Source: Litoribaculum gwangyangense (lineage in GTDB: Bacteria; Bacteroidota; Bacteroidia; Flavobacteriales; Flavobacteriaceae). Taken from it: DNA of 64,000 nucleotides. Below, in pieces: positions 8,679 through 16,824 of the stretch. Numbering within the stretch: the stretch's first letter is position 1; each line of letters opens with the position of its first letter. Location of the stretch: assembly GCF_039543505.1 (NCBI RefSeq), contig NZ_BAABJW010000002.1:845106-909105 (forward strand), given 5' to 3'. A program made the position numbers and the translations under genes. The notes under the pieces are model-generated. The model searched no databases. It was given only the letters and a program-made list of their open reading frames with translations, and was not told the origin of the DNA.

Positions 8679-9569
8679 ATGTACACCCTTCAAAATAGCA
8701 ATCTTAAGATAGTCGTAAAAAAAACAGGTGCTGAGCTTTGTGAAATTTCGGCGATTAAAAACAAAACAAATTTTATGTGGGATGCGAAACCAGATATCTG
8801 GGGTAGTTATGCGCCTAATTTATTCCCCATTATTGGGGCTTTAAAAGACGATACTTACATTTTTGAAGGTAAAAAATATACACTTCCCAAGCATGGATTT
8901 GTGCGTCATAATCAAAATATTGAATTGCATAAACAAACCCAAAATAGTTTAACCTTTAAGTTAACTTATAACGATGAGCTTTTAAAAAGCTATCCTTTTA
9001 AGTTTGAATTTCACATCACTTACACGCTTATTGATAATGCAATAACCGTAACCCATAAAGTGAAAAACTGCGATACCAAAACCATGTATTTCTCGATTGG
9101 TGGGCATCCTGCTTTTAAATGTCCTGTTTTTGAAAATGATACTTATGAGGATTATTACTTGGAATTTGAACATGTTGAAAACTCCAAAAGACACCTCATC
9201 AATATGGAAAACGGACTCATTTCCAATAAAACCGAAGCCGTTTTTAACCATTCAAACCAAATAGCATTACAGCATGAATTATTTGAAAAAGATGCTTTGG
9301 TCTTTAAAGATTTGAAGTCCAGAAAAGTAAGTTTGAAAAGTAAAAATCATGGTACTATTTTAACGGTTTCCTTTCCAGAATTTAATTACTTGGGCATTTG
9401 GGCAAAACCAACTGGAAACTATGTTTGTATCGAACCTTGGTTGGGAATTGCTGATAGCGAAAATACAAACCAAGATTTTAAAACTAAAGAGGGTATTTTA
9501 AAGTTGGATTCAGGAAAAACTTTTGAAGCTAGCTATACCATAGAAATTCAAAACATAAATCTTAGTTAA
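8679..9569 (+). CDS. aldose 1-epimerase family protein (LacX-like)
   Basis: A 296-aa galactose-mutarotase-like beta-sandwich protein. Motifs such as FPIIGALKDDTY, LPKHGFVRH, SIGGHPAFKCP and CIEPWLGIAD match the LacX/YihR-like subgroup of aldose 1-epimerases, which interconvert alpha and beta anomers of sugars. HGFVRH and GGHPAFKC carry the likely catalytic and ligand histidines. I take ATG 8679 because an in-frame TTG at 8652 lies inside an AT-rich, promoter-like stretch. The gene is isolated: the neighbours are pabB (divergent) and a permease (convergent). The sugar is not predictable. Confidence 0.88.
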   Translation: MYTLQNSNLKIVVKKTGAELCEISAIKNKTNFMWDAKPDIWGSYAPNLFPIIGALKDDTYIFEGKKYTLPKHGFVRHNQNIELHKQTQNSLTFKLTYNDELLKSYPFKFEFHITYTLIDNAITVTHKVKNCDTKTMYFSIGGHPAFKCPVFENDTYEDYYLEFEHVENSKRHLINMENGLISNKTEAVFNHSNQIALQHELFEKDALVFKDLKSRKVSLKSKNHGTILTVSFPEFNYLGIWAKPTGNYVCIEPWLGIADSENTNQDFKTKEGILKLDSGKTFEASYTIEIQNINLS

Positions 9570-9664
9570 TCAGTTAGGTATTTTAGGTTACGTTTATCGG
9601 TTAGTATATGAAAAGTAGACGAATGCAAACCACATACATAACTTTTAGTTAAGCACAAAATTTA

Positions 9665-9710
9665 AGACGAAATCCATATACAGGATTTAATATTGATTCG
9701 TCTATTTTTT
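9665..9710 (+). terminator. two-tier hairpin with T-tract after the epimerase gene
   Basis: AGACGAA (9665-9671) pairs with TTCGTCT (9697-9703), with an inner AAATCC/GGATTT stem (9670-9675 and 9683-9688), followed by a run of T residues from 9705. It lies between two convergent genes and probably ends the epimerase transcript. Confidence 0.55.
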
Positions 9711-9741
9711 ATATACATTGTTATGTCCATTTTTTTTTCAT

Positions 9742-11118
9742 CTATTGCACTTTCTCAATTGGCTCTCCTCTAAAGTAAGGTTTTTTCATCTTGTACTTTA
9801 TCCAAGGAACCGCATAAAGTCCCGTGATCACTATTACCAAACCAGTATTTAGATAGACGGTTTTGGTCATTTCAGGAGAAGGAGAGTTATTAATTATTAG
9901 ATAGATCATCCCAATGATGCCAAGAATTTGCAGAACCGGATAAAAAGGTGTTCGATAAGGGCGATGGAATTGAGGATATCTTTTTCTCAAAATAATAATG
10001 TCTATGTGGGCCGTGATATATATAAGCAGGAATATAGTAGAACAAGAAATCATCAATAGGATAATGACATTTTGTGAATCTTGAAAAATGAGATAAACTC
10101 CAATGGCAAGGCTACATGGAAAAAGAATTCCAAACCAAGGTGTTTTGAATTTTGGATGAAGGCGCTTAAAGACAGCCGGCAATTGATTGTTCTTAGCCAT
10201 ACCATACAACATGCGGGAGATAGAGGCTATTCCAGTACTAAAACAGGTTGAAGCTGCCGTTATGGCAAGAACGGCCATTAGGAATCTGGCATTTTCTCCA
10301 AAAATTGACTTGACCAAAACCCAATGAGGGATTGAAGATTCAACTAATTCTTTACCGGGTACTTTGTGATAACCAGCCAAAGCAACCAACCCGTAAACTA
10401 ATAACAAAATGAAACATGAAATAATCATAGCCTTAGGTAAGTTCTTTTCGGGTTGTTTTGTTTCCTCAACTAAAGGACAAACAAATTCCATTCCCACAAA
10501 AGCCCATACTGCAAGCACTGTTAACGAAAGTATATTCCAGTCCAATGAGCCAAGCTCCAAAAATAAGTTGTCAAAAGGAATATCCTGAACCTGTGAACTA
10601 CTTACTCCGGCAATCCCAATTATAAATAATGCAGCTAGCATGATGAATGCCAAAAGGTTTTGTACGGTCGCAAAAACTTCAATACCCAGAATATTCAGAA
10701 TAATTATGCTAATATAAATCCAAAGCCCAAAACGGCTAAAGGTGTCGGGATAAAGAGTGTCCATGACATAATCAAGTAAGAAGAGATCTGCTGCACCCGC
10801 AAAAACAGCTATACCTAAATAGCCTGCAATGGTTACAATGATGGCAGGGAGATGTCCAATCGCAACTTCCGTGTAGGTGCTGATCCCTCCTGCCTTTGGC
10901 ATCATCAGAGTGAGTTCGGAAAACGTAAAAACATAACCTAATGCTAGTACAAAAGCTATAAGAGTAGCTAAAAAAAATCCAGTAGCATTTATTCCTACTC
11001 CCTGTAAAATTGTAATTAAAGGACCTTGACCAACAACTATCCCGACGCAAATAGCAATAAGTGAAGTTAGACCTAATGAGCGTTTAAGGTTGTTGTTTGA
11101 ATTTTTGTTATTGGTCAT
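9742..11118 (-). CDS. APC-family amino acid permease
   Basis: A 458-aa integral membrane protein with about 12 hydrophobic helices, in the amino acid-polyamine-organocation superfamily. TM1 contains the helix-breaking region IVVGQGPLI typical of the substrate site, and a conserved segment near residue 220 reads GMEFVCPLVEETKQPEKNLP. It probably imports an amino acid or performs exchange; the substrate cannot be deduced. Length is typical and the ATG start is followed by a short hydrophilic N-terminus. It appears monocistronic, with 228 bp of upstream spacer and no catabolic gene next to it. Confidence 0.9.
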   Translation of the reverse strand: MTNNKNSNNNLKRSLGLTSLIAICVGIVVGQGPLITILQGVGINATGFFLATLIAFVLALGYVFTFSELTLMMPKAGGISTYTEVAIGHLPAIIVTIAGYLGIAVFAGAADLFLLDYVMDTLYPDTFSRFGLWIYISIIILNILGIEVFATVQNLLAFIMLAALFIIGIAGVSSSQVQDIPFDNLFLELGSLDWNILSLTVLAVWAFVGMEFVCPLVEETKQPEKNLPKAMIISCFILLLVYGLVALAGYHKVPGKELVESSIPHWVLVKSIFGENARFLMAVLAITAASTCFSTGIASISRMLYGMAKNNQLPAVFKRLHPKFKTPWFGILFPCSLAIGVYLIFQDSQNVIILLMISCSTIFLLIYITAHIDIIILRKRYPQFHRPYRTPFYPVLQILGIIGMIYLIINNSPSPEMTKTVYLNTGLVIVITGLYAVPWIKYKMKKPYFRGEPIEKVQ

Positions 11119-11322
11119 TCCTTTAATTTTTCAATTGGACATTACGTTTGGGATATGAATTCGTTTTAATACTTCGTCTTTGCTCAGTACAGGTTAATCA
11201 TATCCACCTATAAGCGAAGTTAGTTTTCCAAAAAATAAAAATCAATAATTCAAGTAAGAATTTACCTAAAAGTTATAAACAAACTATTTAAAACACAGCT
11301 TATAACTAAAAAATAATAAACG

Positions 11323-11330
11323 TAACTTTG
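11323..11330 (+). promoter_or_regulatory. -7 box TAACTTTG upstream of the DEAD-box helicase
   Basis: An exact match to TAnnTTTG, 16 nt upstream of the TTG start of the helicase gene. It implies a short 5' leader of roughly 12 nt. No clear -33 TTTG is seen at the standard spacing. Confidence 0.6.
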
Positions 11331-11346
11331 CGCAAAATTACTTGTT

Positions 11347-12699
11347 TTGACGTTTCAAGATTTAAATTTAAATACACCCCTTTACAACGCTTTAACCGAT
11401 TTAGGTTTTACCACGCCTACGCCCATTCAAGCCGAAGCTTTTAATGTGGTGGCATCGGGTAAAGATATGGTGGGTATCGCACAAACTGGCACGGGAAAAA
11501 CCTTTGCCTATATGCTGCCTATTTTGAAAGATTTAAAATTCGCAACGCAAGAGCATCCACGGGTTTTAGTTTTAGTGCCAACTAGAGAATTGGTAGTTCA
11601 AGTGGTTGAGGAAATTGAAAAGCTCTCAAAATACATCAATAATCGTGTTTTAGGCGTTTATGGTGGCACCAATATTAACACCCAGAAACAAGCGATTGCA
11701 GAAGGTTTAGACATCCTTGTGGCAACACCAGGAAGATTATACGATTTGGCAGTCAGCAGGGTATTGCAGCTTAAATCCATACAAAAATTGGTGATTGATG
11801 AAGTGGATGTGATGCTCGATTTAGGGTTTAGGCATCAATTGATTAATATTTTTGATATCCTTCCCCAAAAGCGACAAAACATTATGTTTTCGGCAACCAT
11901 GACGCAAGATGTGGATGTTTTGATTAACGAATTTTTTAAAAGTCCCGAGTGTGTGTCTATTGCGGTTTCTGGCACGCCGCTTGAGAATATTGAGCAATCA
12001 CGTTACAATGTACCTAATTTTTACACTAAAGTGAACTTGTTGGTGCATTTGCTAAACGATACTGAAACTTTTAATAAAGTATTGGTCTTTGTAGCTCGAA
12101 AACGAATGGCAGACCGCCTTTTTGAAGCTCTAGATAAACATTTCAAGGAAGAACTTTGCGTCATCCATTCCAATAAAACACAAAATTACCGCTTGCGTAG
12201 TATTGAGCAATTCCGAGAAGGTGAGAACCGAATTTTGGTAGCTACCGATGTAATGGCTCGCGGTTTAGATATTGACCATGTAAGCCATGTCATTAATTTT
12301 GACACCCCTGATTTTCCTGAAAATTATATGCATCGTATTGGTAGAACAGGACGTGCAGAACGTAAAGGGATTTCAATTTTGCTTTCAACGGAAATAGAAC
12401 AAGAGTCTGTTAAACGCATTGAAGCCCTCATGCAAATGGAAATTCCGTTGTGGGAAATCCCAGAAAGTGTTTCAATTTCAAATGAGCTTATAGAAGAAGA
12501 ACGACCCCAAATAAAGGAACGTAACAACCCAACCAAACGAAGCGATGACGATATTCCTGGACCAGCTTACCATGACAAAGCTGAAAAAAACCGGAAGGAA
12601 AATTTGGGGGGCTCATACAGACGGGAGATTGCAAAAAAATACAAAAAACCTAAAACCAGAGGTGATAAAAATTATAATAAACGAAATAAAAGAAAATGA
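11347..12699 (+). CDS. DEAD-box ATP-dependent RNA helicase (RhlE/DbpA-like)
   Basis: A 450-aa helicase with all core motifs: the Q motif (GFTTPTPIQ), motif I AQTGTGKT (residues 45-52), PTRELV, TPGRL, motif II as DEVD rather than DEAD (150-153), SAT, ARGLDI and HRIGRTGR. The C-terminal 70 residues are basic and disordered, as in RNA-annealing helicases of ribosome assembly or cold adaptation. The start is a TTG at 11347, giving MTFQDLNLN; no in-frame ATG fits before the Q motif. A palindromic repeat begins two bases after its stop and opens the GIY-YIG unit, so that element sits precisely at the end of this gene. Confidence 0.94.
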   Translation: MTFQDLNLNTPLYNALTDLGFTTPTPIQAEAFNVVASGKDMVGIAQTGTGKTFAYMLPILKDLKFATQEHPRVLVLVPTRELVVQVVEEIEKLSKYINNRVLGVYGGTNINTQKQAIAEGLDILVATPGRLYDLAVSRVLQLKSIQKLVIDEVDVMLDLGFRHQLINIFDILPQKRQNIMFSATMTQDVDVLINEFFKSPECVSIAVSGTPLENIEQSRYNVPNFYTKVNLLVHLLNDTETFNKVLVFVARKRMADRLFEALDKHFKEELCVIHSNKTQNYRLRSIEQFREGENRILVATDVMARGLDIDHVSHVINFDTPDFPENYMHRIGRTGRAERKGISILLSTEIEQESVKRIEALMQMEIPLWEIPESVSISNELIEEERPQIKERNNPTKRSDDDIPGPAYHDKAEKNRKENLGGSYRREIAKKYKKPKTRGDKNYNKRNKRK

Positions 12700-12704
12700 T
12701 TGTC

Positions 12705-12724
12705 ATTCCTGCGAAAGCAGGAAT
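12705..12724. repeat. left palindromic repeat of the GIY-YIG unit
   Basis: Perfect 8-bp arms ATTCCTGC (12705-12712) and GCAGGAAT (12717-12724) close a GAAA tetraloop. The flanks are GTC on the left and CCAC on the right. It could also fold as an mRNA hairpin after the helicase stop codon, although no T-tract follows. Confidence 0.85.
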
Positions 12725-12740
12725 CCACTTTTAATAGTAT

Positions 12741-13052
12741 ATGTATAAAACCATTCATCAATACTATCTTTATATCTTAACAAATCAAAAAAATGGAACT
12801 TTGTATATTGGTGTAACCAATAATTTGGAACGCAGAATGTTTGAGCACAAAAATAAATTGATTGACGGGTTCACTAAAGAATATGGCTTGGATAAACTGG
12901 TTTATTTTGAAGTATTCCAATACGTAAATGATGCCATAAAAAGAGAAAAGAATATGAAAAAATGGAAACGTCAATGGAAAATTGATTTAATAGAGCAGAA
13001 AAACTCTAAATGGGATGATTTATCAGCAGATTGGTCATGTTTAATTGAATAA
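12741..13052 (+). CDS. small single-domain GIY-YIG nuclease
   Basis: A 103-aa protein consisting only of a GIY-YIG domain, of the type often labelled UvrC-like or YhbQ-like. The two signature strands are YLYIL (9-13) and LYIGV (21-25), followed by the catalytic Arg in NNLERR (27-32), His36 in FEHK and the metal-binding Glu69 in IKREK. All key residues are present, so it should be an active Mg-dependent nuclease. It is not a DNA-repair UvrC because it lacks all other UvrC domains. Inverted copies of the ATTCCTGC palindrome frame it closely, suggesting the repeats are its substrate, as with Ssn-type GIY-YIG nucleases that act on repeated palindromes in Neisseria (recollection). Confidence 0.88.
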   Translation: MYKTIHQYYLYILTNQKNGTLYIGVTNNLERRMFEHKNKLIDGFTKEYGLDKLVYFEVFQYVNDAIKREKNMKKWKRQWKIDLIEQKNSKWDDLSADWSCLIE

Positions 13053-13055
13053 TGG

Positions 13056-13075
13056 ATTCCTGCCTTCGCAGGAAT
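13056..13075. repeat. right palindromic repeat of the GIY-YIG unit (inverted copy)
   Basis: ATTCCTGC (13056-13063), loop CTTC, GCAGGAAT (13068-13075), flanked by TGG and GAC. This is the reverse complement of the left copy apart from one loop base (GAAG for GAAA). It begins three bases after the GIY-YIG stop codon. Confidence 0.85.
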
Positions 13076-13117
13076 GACAAGAACATATAAAAAATATAAA
13101 TAAAAGAAGTAAATAGC

Positions 13118-13897
13118 ATGAAACCAAAAATCGTTTTAATCATCTTATTATTTTTCACAACACTTCAACCCGCTAACGCAGAACCAAAATGGGGAGCAAC
13201 GGGCCACAGAGTAGTTGGTGAAATAGCCAATCAATACTTAAATTACAAGACAAAAAAAGAAATACAGCGATTGTTAAACAGAGAATCTTTAGCTTTTGTC
13301 TCAACGTTTGCTGATGAAATTAAATCGGATGAGCGCTATAAAAAATTTTACAATTGGCATTTTATAAATATGCCGTTAGATGCTGAATACGATTCTGCCA
13401 AACAACATCCTGAAGGCGATTTGGTTTCTGGAATAGCCTATTGCCAATCTATTATTAAAAACAAAAACTCCAGCGATGAGGAAAAAGCCTTTTATTTAAA
13501 ACTTTTAATTCATTTAATTGGTGATTTGCATCAACCTATGCACATTGGTTTGGAGGAAGATAGAGGTGGCAATGATTTTAAAGTACAATGGTATAATAAC
13601 GATACCAATTTACATAGCGTATGGGATAGCAAGATGATTGAAAAATATGGTATGAGCTATACTGAATTGGCTGTAAATGTAAATTATGTGACTAAACAAC
13701 AAATAAAGGAGATACAAAAAGGTAGTATTATAGATTGGGTAAACGAAACGCACAAACTTACCAGAAAAGTTTACGCAAATGTTAAACCTGATGAAAATTT
13801 AAGAAGCCGCTATTCTTACGATAATTTTAAAACGGTTAGAAGTCAACTCCAAATTGCAGGAATAAGATTAGCAAAGATTTTAAATGATTTGTTTTAG
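13118..13897 (+). CDS. secreted S1/P1 nuclease
   Basis: A 259-aa zinc-dependent nuclease of the S1/P1 family that degrades single-stranded DNA and RNA and removes 3'-phosphates, probably in the periplasm or outside the cell. A signal peptide (residues 1-21, cleavage after ANA) puts Trp25 of WGATGH close to the mature N-terminus, where its backbone normally binds zinc. Further ligands are seen in GHRVV, FADEI, NWHFIN and HLIGDLHQPMH followed by RGGND. Length is normal. It may serve phosphate or nucleotide scavenging. The adjacent GIY-YIG nuclease is cytosolic and probably unrelated in function. Confidence 0.92.
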   Translation: MKPKIVLIILLFFTTLQPANAEPKWGATGHRVVGEIANQYLNYKTKKEIQRLLNRESLAFVSTFADEIKSDERYKKFYNWHFINMPLDAEYDSAKQHPEGDLVSGIAYCQSIIKNKNSSDEEKAFYLKLLIHLIGDLHQPMHIGLEEDRGGNDFKVQWYNNDTNLHSVWDSKMIEKYGMSYTELAVNVNYVTKQQIKEIQKGSIIDWVNETHKLTRKVYANVKPDENLRSRYSYDNFKTVRSQLQIAGIRLAKILNDLF

Positions 13898-13947
13898 ACT
13901 TTAAAAGCGGTCATTCCAGAGAAGGTAGACGAGAAAATCTAAATTTA

Positions 13948-16569
13948 TCAATCCTCATCCATTTCCATAATTAAATTAGCTATTAAAGCAGTCCAACCAG
14001 TTTGGTGTGACGCTCCAAGACCTTTACCATTATCCCCATCAAAAAACTCATAAAACAAATGAAGGTTTTTAAAATGTTCATCTTTGGTAAATGTTTTATT
14101 GGAATCATCGGCATGATATTGAAACTTACCATTTGAATTGGCTTCAAAAAGCTTAATTAGCCGTTTTGTTAATTCATTAGCTATTTGTTTCAAATTTAAT
14201 TTTTTACCAGATCCTGTTGGAAATTCATACTGGTAAGTTGGTCCATAAAATGTATAGTATTTACGAAGTGATTGGATAATCATATAATTGATAGGCATCC
14301 AAATAGGTCCACGCCAATTGGAGTTGCCCCCAAACATATTCGAACGACTTTCACCGGGTTCGTATTGGATTTGATGGTACCCATGATATTGAAATACAAA
14401 TGGATTTTTTTCATGGTATTTAGAAAGTGAACGAATGCCATAATCTGATAGAAATTCATCTTCATCCAACAAGCGTTTTAACAAATGTTCTAATCTAAAT
14501 CCTCTCATTATTGAAAACAGGTAGTTACCTTCCTCATTGGGATCATCCAGATTAGAAATTAAAGATGCTAAATCGGGGCGAGTTCTTATAATTTCGTTGG
14601 CCCTGATTCTAAATTCCTTTAGTTCCTCGAACAAGTCCTTGTGCATAATTTCTACAGCAAACATAGGAATCACACCAACTAAGGACCTTACTTTTAAACG
14701 ATCGGTTACACCGCTAGACATCTCAACCACATCGTAATAAAAGTTATCTTGATCATCCCAAAGCGAAATATCTTTTTTACCAATATGATGCATAGCCCAA
14801 GCAATATTTAAGAAGTGTCTAAAAAATTTAGCTGCTGCTTCCTCATAAATTTTATTAGTTTTGGAGAGCTCTAATGACATGCGCAACATATTCAAGGTAA
14901 ACATAGCCATCCAGCTTGTAGCATCCGCTTGTTGCATTCTGGTTATACCCGGTGGCATGTGGTTTCTGTCAAAAACCCCAATATTATCAAGGCCAAGAAA
15001 ACCACCTTCAAAAAGATCAGTACCACTTTTATCCTTTTGGTTAACCCACCATGTAAAATTGAGCAATAGTTTTTGAAAAGCTTTTTCCAAAAACTCGATA
15101 TCACCCTTGCCAGTGTAGGTTTTGTCTTTTTCAAAAACATGCCAGACCGCCCAAGAATGTACTGGTGGATTTACATCGCTAAAATTCCATTCGTAAGCTG
15201 GAATTTGCCCATTGGGATGCATGTAGTTTTCTTTTAAGACAAGCAGTAATTGTTCTTTTGCAAAAAACGGATCCACCTCAACAAACGATGCCATGTGAAA
15301 AGCCAAATCCCAGGCAGCATACCATGGATATTCCCATTTATCGGGCATAGAAATGATATGTCTGTTGGTGAGGTGTTGCCAACTAAAATTTCGGAGGTTC
15401 GTTCGGTTAGGTCTGATTTCGCCGGGGCCCCCAAAAAGCCATTTGAATACATCGTAGTAATAGAATTGCTTAGTCCACAACAAGCCAGCAAAAGCACTTT
15501 TAGCTATTGCTTGATGCGTTTCTGGCATATCTTTCTTTATGGTTTGATTGTAAAAATCTTCACATTCAGCTATTCGTTGCGAGAATATCGCATCAAAATT
15601 TGTCCAAGGATCCTGCAATTTAATTTTACTTAATCGAATTCTAATGGTTTTTTCTTCTCCCGCTTTCAGTTTTAATTTGTGCCAAACTGCAAATTTAGAA
15701 CCATTTTTTTCAGGATTAACCGTTGGTTTTCCATGAATAACGTGCTCGTTTATACCATCTTTTACATACTCAACATCATTGGGTATATTATAAATACGAC
15801 TGTTATTAGTTTCATTTTCACAGAATAATTGCTTACCACCTTCATGATAAAAGTAATACCGCCCATTTCTGGTGCTTCGGGACATAACACTAGAATCGGA
15901 AATCGATTTCATGGTTGGTCGTGTATGCCTTTTGTTATGTTTCCAGAAATTTCTAAACCAAAGGTGTGGCAGCACATGGATATCAGCAGCTTTTGAACCT
16001 CTATTAACAACAGTAACCTTCATAAGGATATCGTTTACATCGGCCTTAGCATACTCAATAAAGCAGTCAAAATACGCGCTATTTTTAAATACTCCCGTAT
16101 CTAACAATTCATATTCAAATTCGTCTCGACTTCTCTGATTACCGCCAACCAAATCGCCATAAGGAAACTCATTTTGTGGGTATTTGTACAAAAATTTACA
16201 ATAGGAATGAGTGGGTGAAGACACCTGATGAAAATACAATTCTTTAACATCTTCACCGTGGTTACCCTGATTATTAGTTAACCCGAATAAACGCTCTTTC
16301 AAAATGGCATCCTTACCGTTCCAAAAGGCTGGTGCTAAACACAAAATTTCGCGCGAGTCACAAAAACCCGCAATACCTTCTTCGCCCCATCGGTAAGCAT
16401 TGCTCCTAGCCTTATCGTGGTCTATAAATTCCCAAGATGTTCCATGTTCACTATAATCTTCCCGAACAGTTCCCCATTGTCTATCGGCTAAATATGGCCC
16501 CCATTTTTTCCAGTACTTATAGGTATCCTCTACGGCTAATCGTTCTGCCTCCGTTCCTTTTTGAATCAT
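13948..16569 (-). CDS. GH63-type glucosidase-like protein (MGH1-like six-hairpin hydrolase)
   Basis: An 873-aa cytosolic protein with no signal peptide. The N-terminal beta-sandwich-like region includes YLADRQWGTVREDYS and WGEEGI, and the C-terminal (alpha/alpha)6 barrel includes WEYPWYAAWDLAFH, EWNFSDVNPPVH and WRGPIWMPINY. These are hallmarks of the GH63 family related to mannosyl-oligosaccharide glucosidase; bacterial members act on compounds such as glucosylglycerate, mannosylglycerate or alpha-glucosides. The Asp in AAWDLAFH is a plausible catalytic acid. It is monocistronic, convergent with the S1/P1 nuclease gene, with a -7 box at 16629-16636. The substrate is unknown. Confidence 0.88.
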   Translation of the reverse strand: MIQKGTEAERLAVEDTYKYWKKWGPYLADRQWGTVREDYSEHGTSWEFIDHDKARSNAYRWGEEGIAGFCDSREILCLAPAFWNGKDAILKERLFGLTNNQGNHGEDVKELYFHQVSSPTHSYCKFLYKYPQNEFPYGDLVGGNQRSRDEFEYELLDTGVFKNSAYFDCFIEYAKADVNDILMKVTVVNRGSKAADIHVLPHLWFRNFWKHNKRHTRPTMKSISDSSVMSRSTRNGRYYFYHEGGKQLFCENETNNSRIYNIPNDVEYVKDGINEHVIHGKPTVNPEKNGSKFAVWHKLKLKAGEEKTIRIRLSKIKLQDPWTNFDAIFSQRIAECEDFYNQTIKKDMPETHQAIAKSAFAGLLWTKQFYYYDVFKWLFGGPGEIRPNRTNLRNFSWQHLTNRHIISMPDKWEYPWYAAWDLAFHMASFVEVDPFFAKEQLLLVLKENYMHPNGQIPAYEWNFSDVNPPVHSWAVWHVFEKDKTYTGKGDIEFLEKAFQKLLLNFTWWVNQKDKSGTDLFEGGFLGLDNIGVFDRNHMPPGITRMQQADATSWMAMFTLNMLRMSLELSKTNKIYEEAAAKFFRHFLNIAWAMHHIGKKDISLWDDQDNFYYDVVEMSSGVTDRLKVRSLVGVIPMFAVEIMHKDLFEELKEFRIRANEIIRTRPDLASLISNLDDPNEEGNYLFSIMRGFRLEHLLKRLLDEDEFLSDYGIRSLSKYHEKNPFVFQYHGYHQIQYEPGESRSNMFGGNSNWRGPIWMPINYMIIQSLRKYYTFYGPTYQYEFPTGSGKKLNLKQIANELTKRLIKLFEANSNGKFQYHADDSNKTFTKDEHFKNLHLFYEFFDGDNGKGLGASHQTGWTALIANLIMEMDED

Positions 16570-16628
16570 ATTTTAGATGAATTAGTATTATGTTGTAAAT
16601 GAGTTTCAAAATAAAAATAATGCTTTTT

Positions 16629-16636
16629 CAAATATA
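16629..16636 (-). promoter_or_regulatory. -7 box TATATTTG upstream of the GH63 gene
   Basis: An exact TAnnTTTG match on the minus strand, about 60 nt upstream of the ATG. The -33 element is not obvious. Confidence 0.4.
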
Positions 16637-16738
16637 TTTTTGCTCCATTAGTAAGTATTGTCTAATTGATTTAAATGGAAAGATAATTTGCAAAATTTAT
16701 AAAGAAAGTTTAAATAAATTAAAGAAATGATATTACAA

Positions 16739-16768
16739 AAAAGGCAAACCCAGTTGGGTTTGCCTTTT
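16739..16768 (-). terminator. strong intrinsic terminator after lpdA
   Basis: AAAAGGCAAACCCA (16739-16752) and TGGGTTTGCCTTTT (16755-16768) form a perfect 14-bp stem. A- and T-runs flank both sides. It follows the lpdA stop on the minus strand; no plus-strand gene is close enough to need it. Confidence 0.85.
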
Positions 16769-16824
16769 CTTATTAATGATATAGTCACGTTATTCAGTTA
16801 TAAAGGAATGTCTCGCGATGGCCG

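Larger units (their letters stand above)
12702..13078. mobile_element. candidate minimal mobile unit: GIY-YIG gene between inverted palindromic repeats
   Basis: The small GIY-YIG nuclease gene is framed by two copies of one asymmetric element. The left copy reads GTC, palindrome, CCAC; the right copy is its reverse complement. The right copy begins directly after the stop codon, and the left one ends 12 bp before the start codon. The whole 377-bp unit sits two bases after the helicase stop codon. Two solo copies of the palindrome occur elsewhere in the window. Mobility is inferred from this arrangement; no target-site duplication was demonstrated. Confidence 0.5.

Noticed and set aside
13905..13935. 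GTCATTCC-containing stretch between the S1/P1 and GH63 genes as a further palindrome copy
   Set aside because: Only the first eight bases match and there is no complementary arm.
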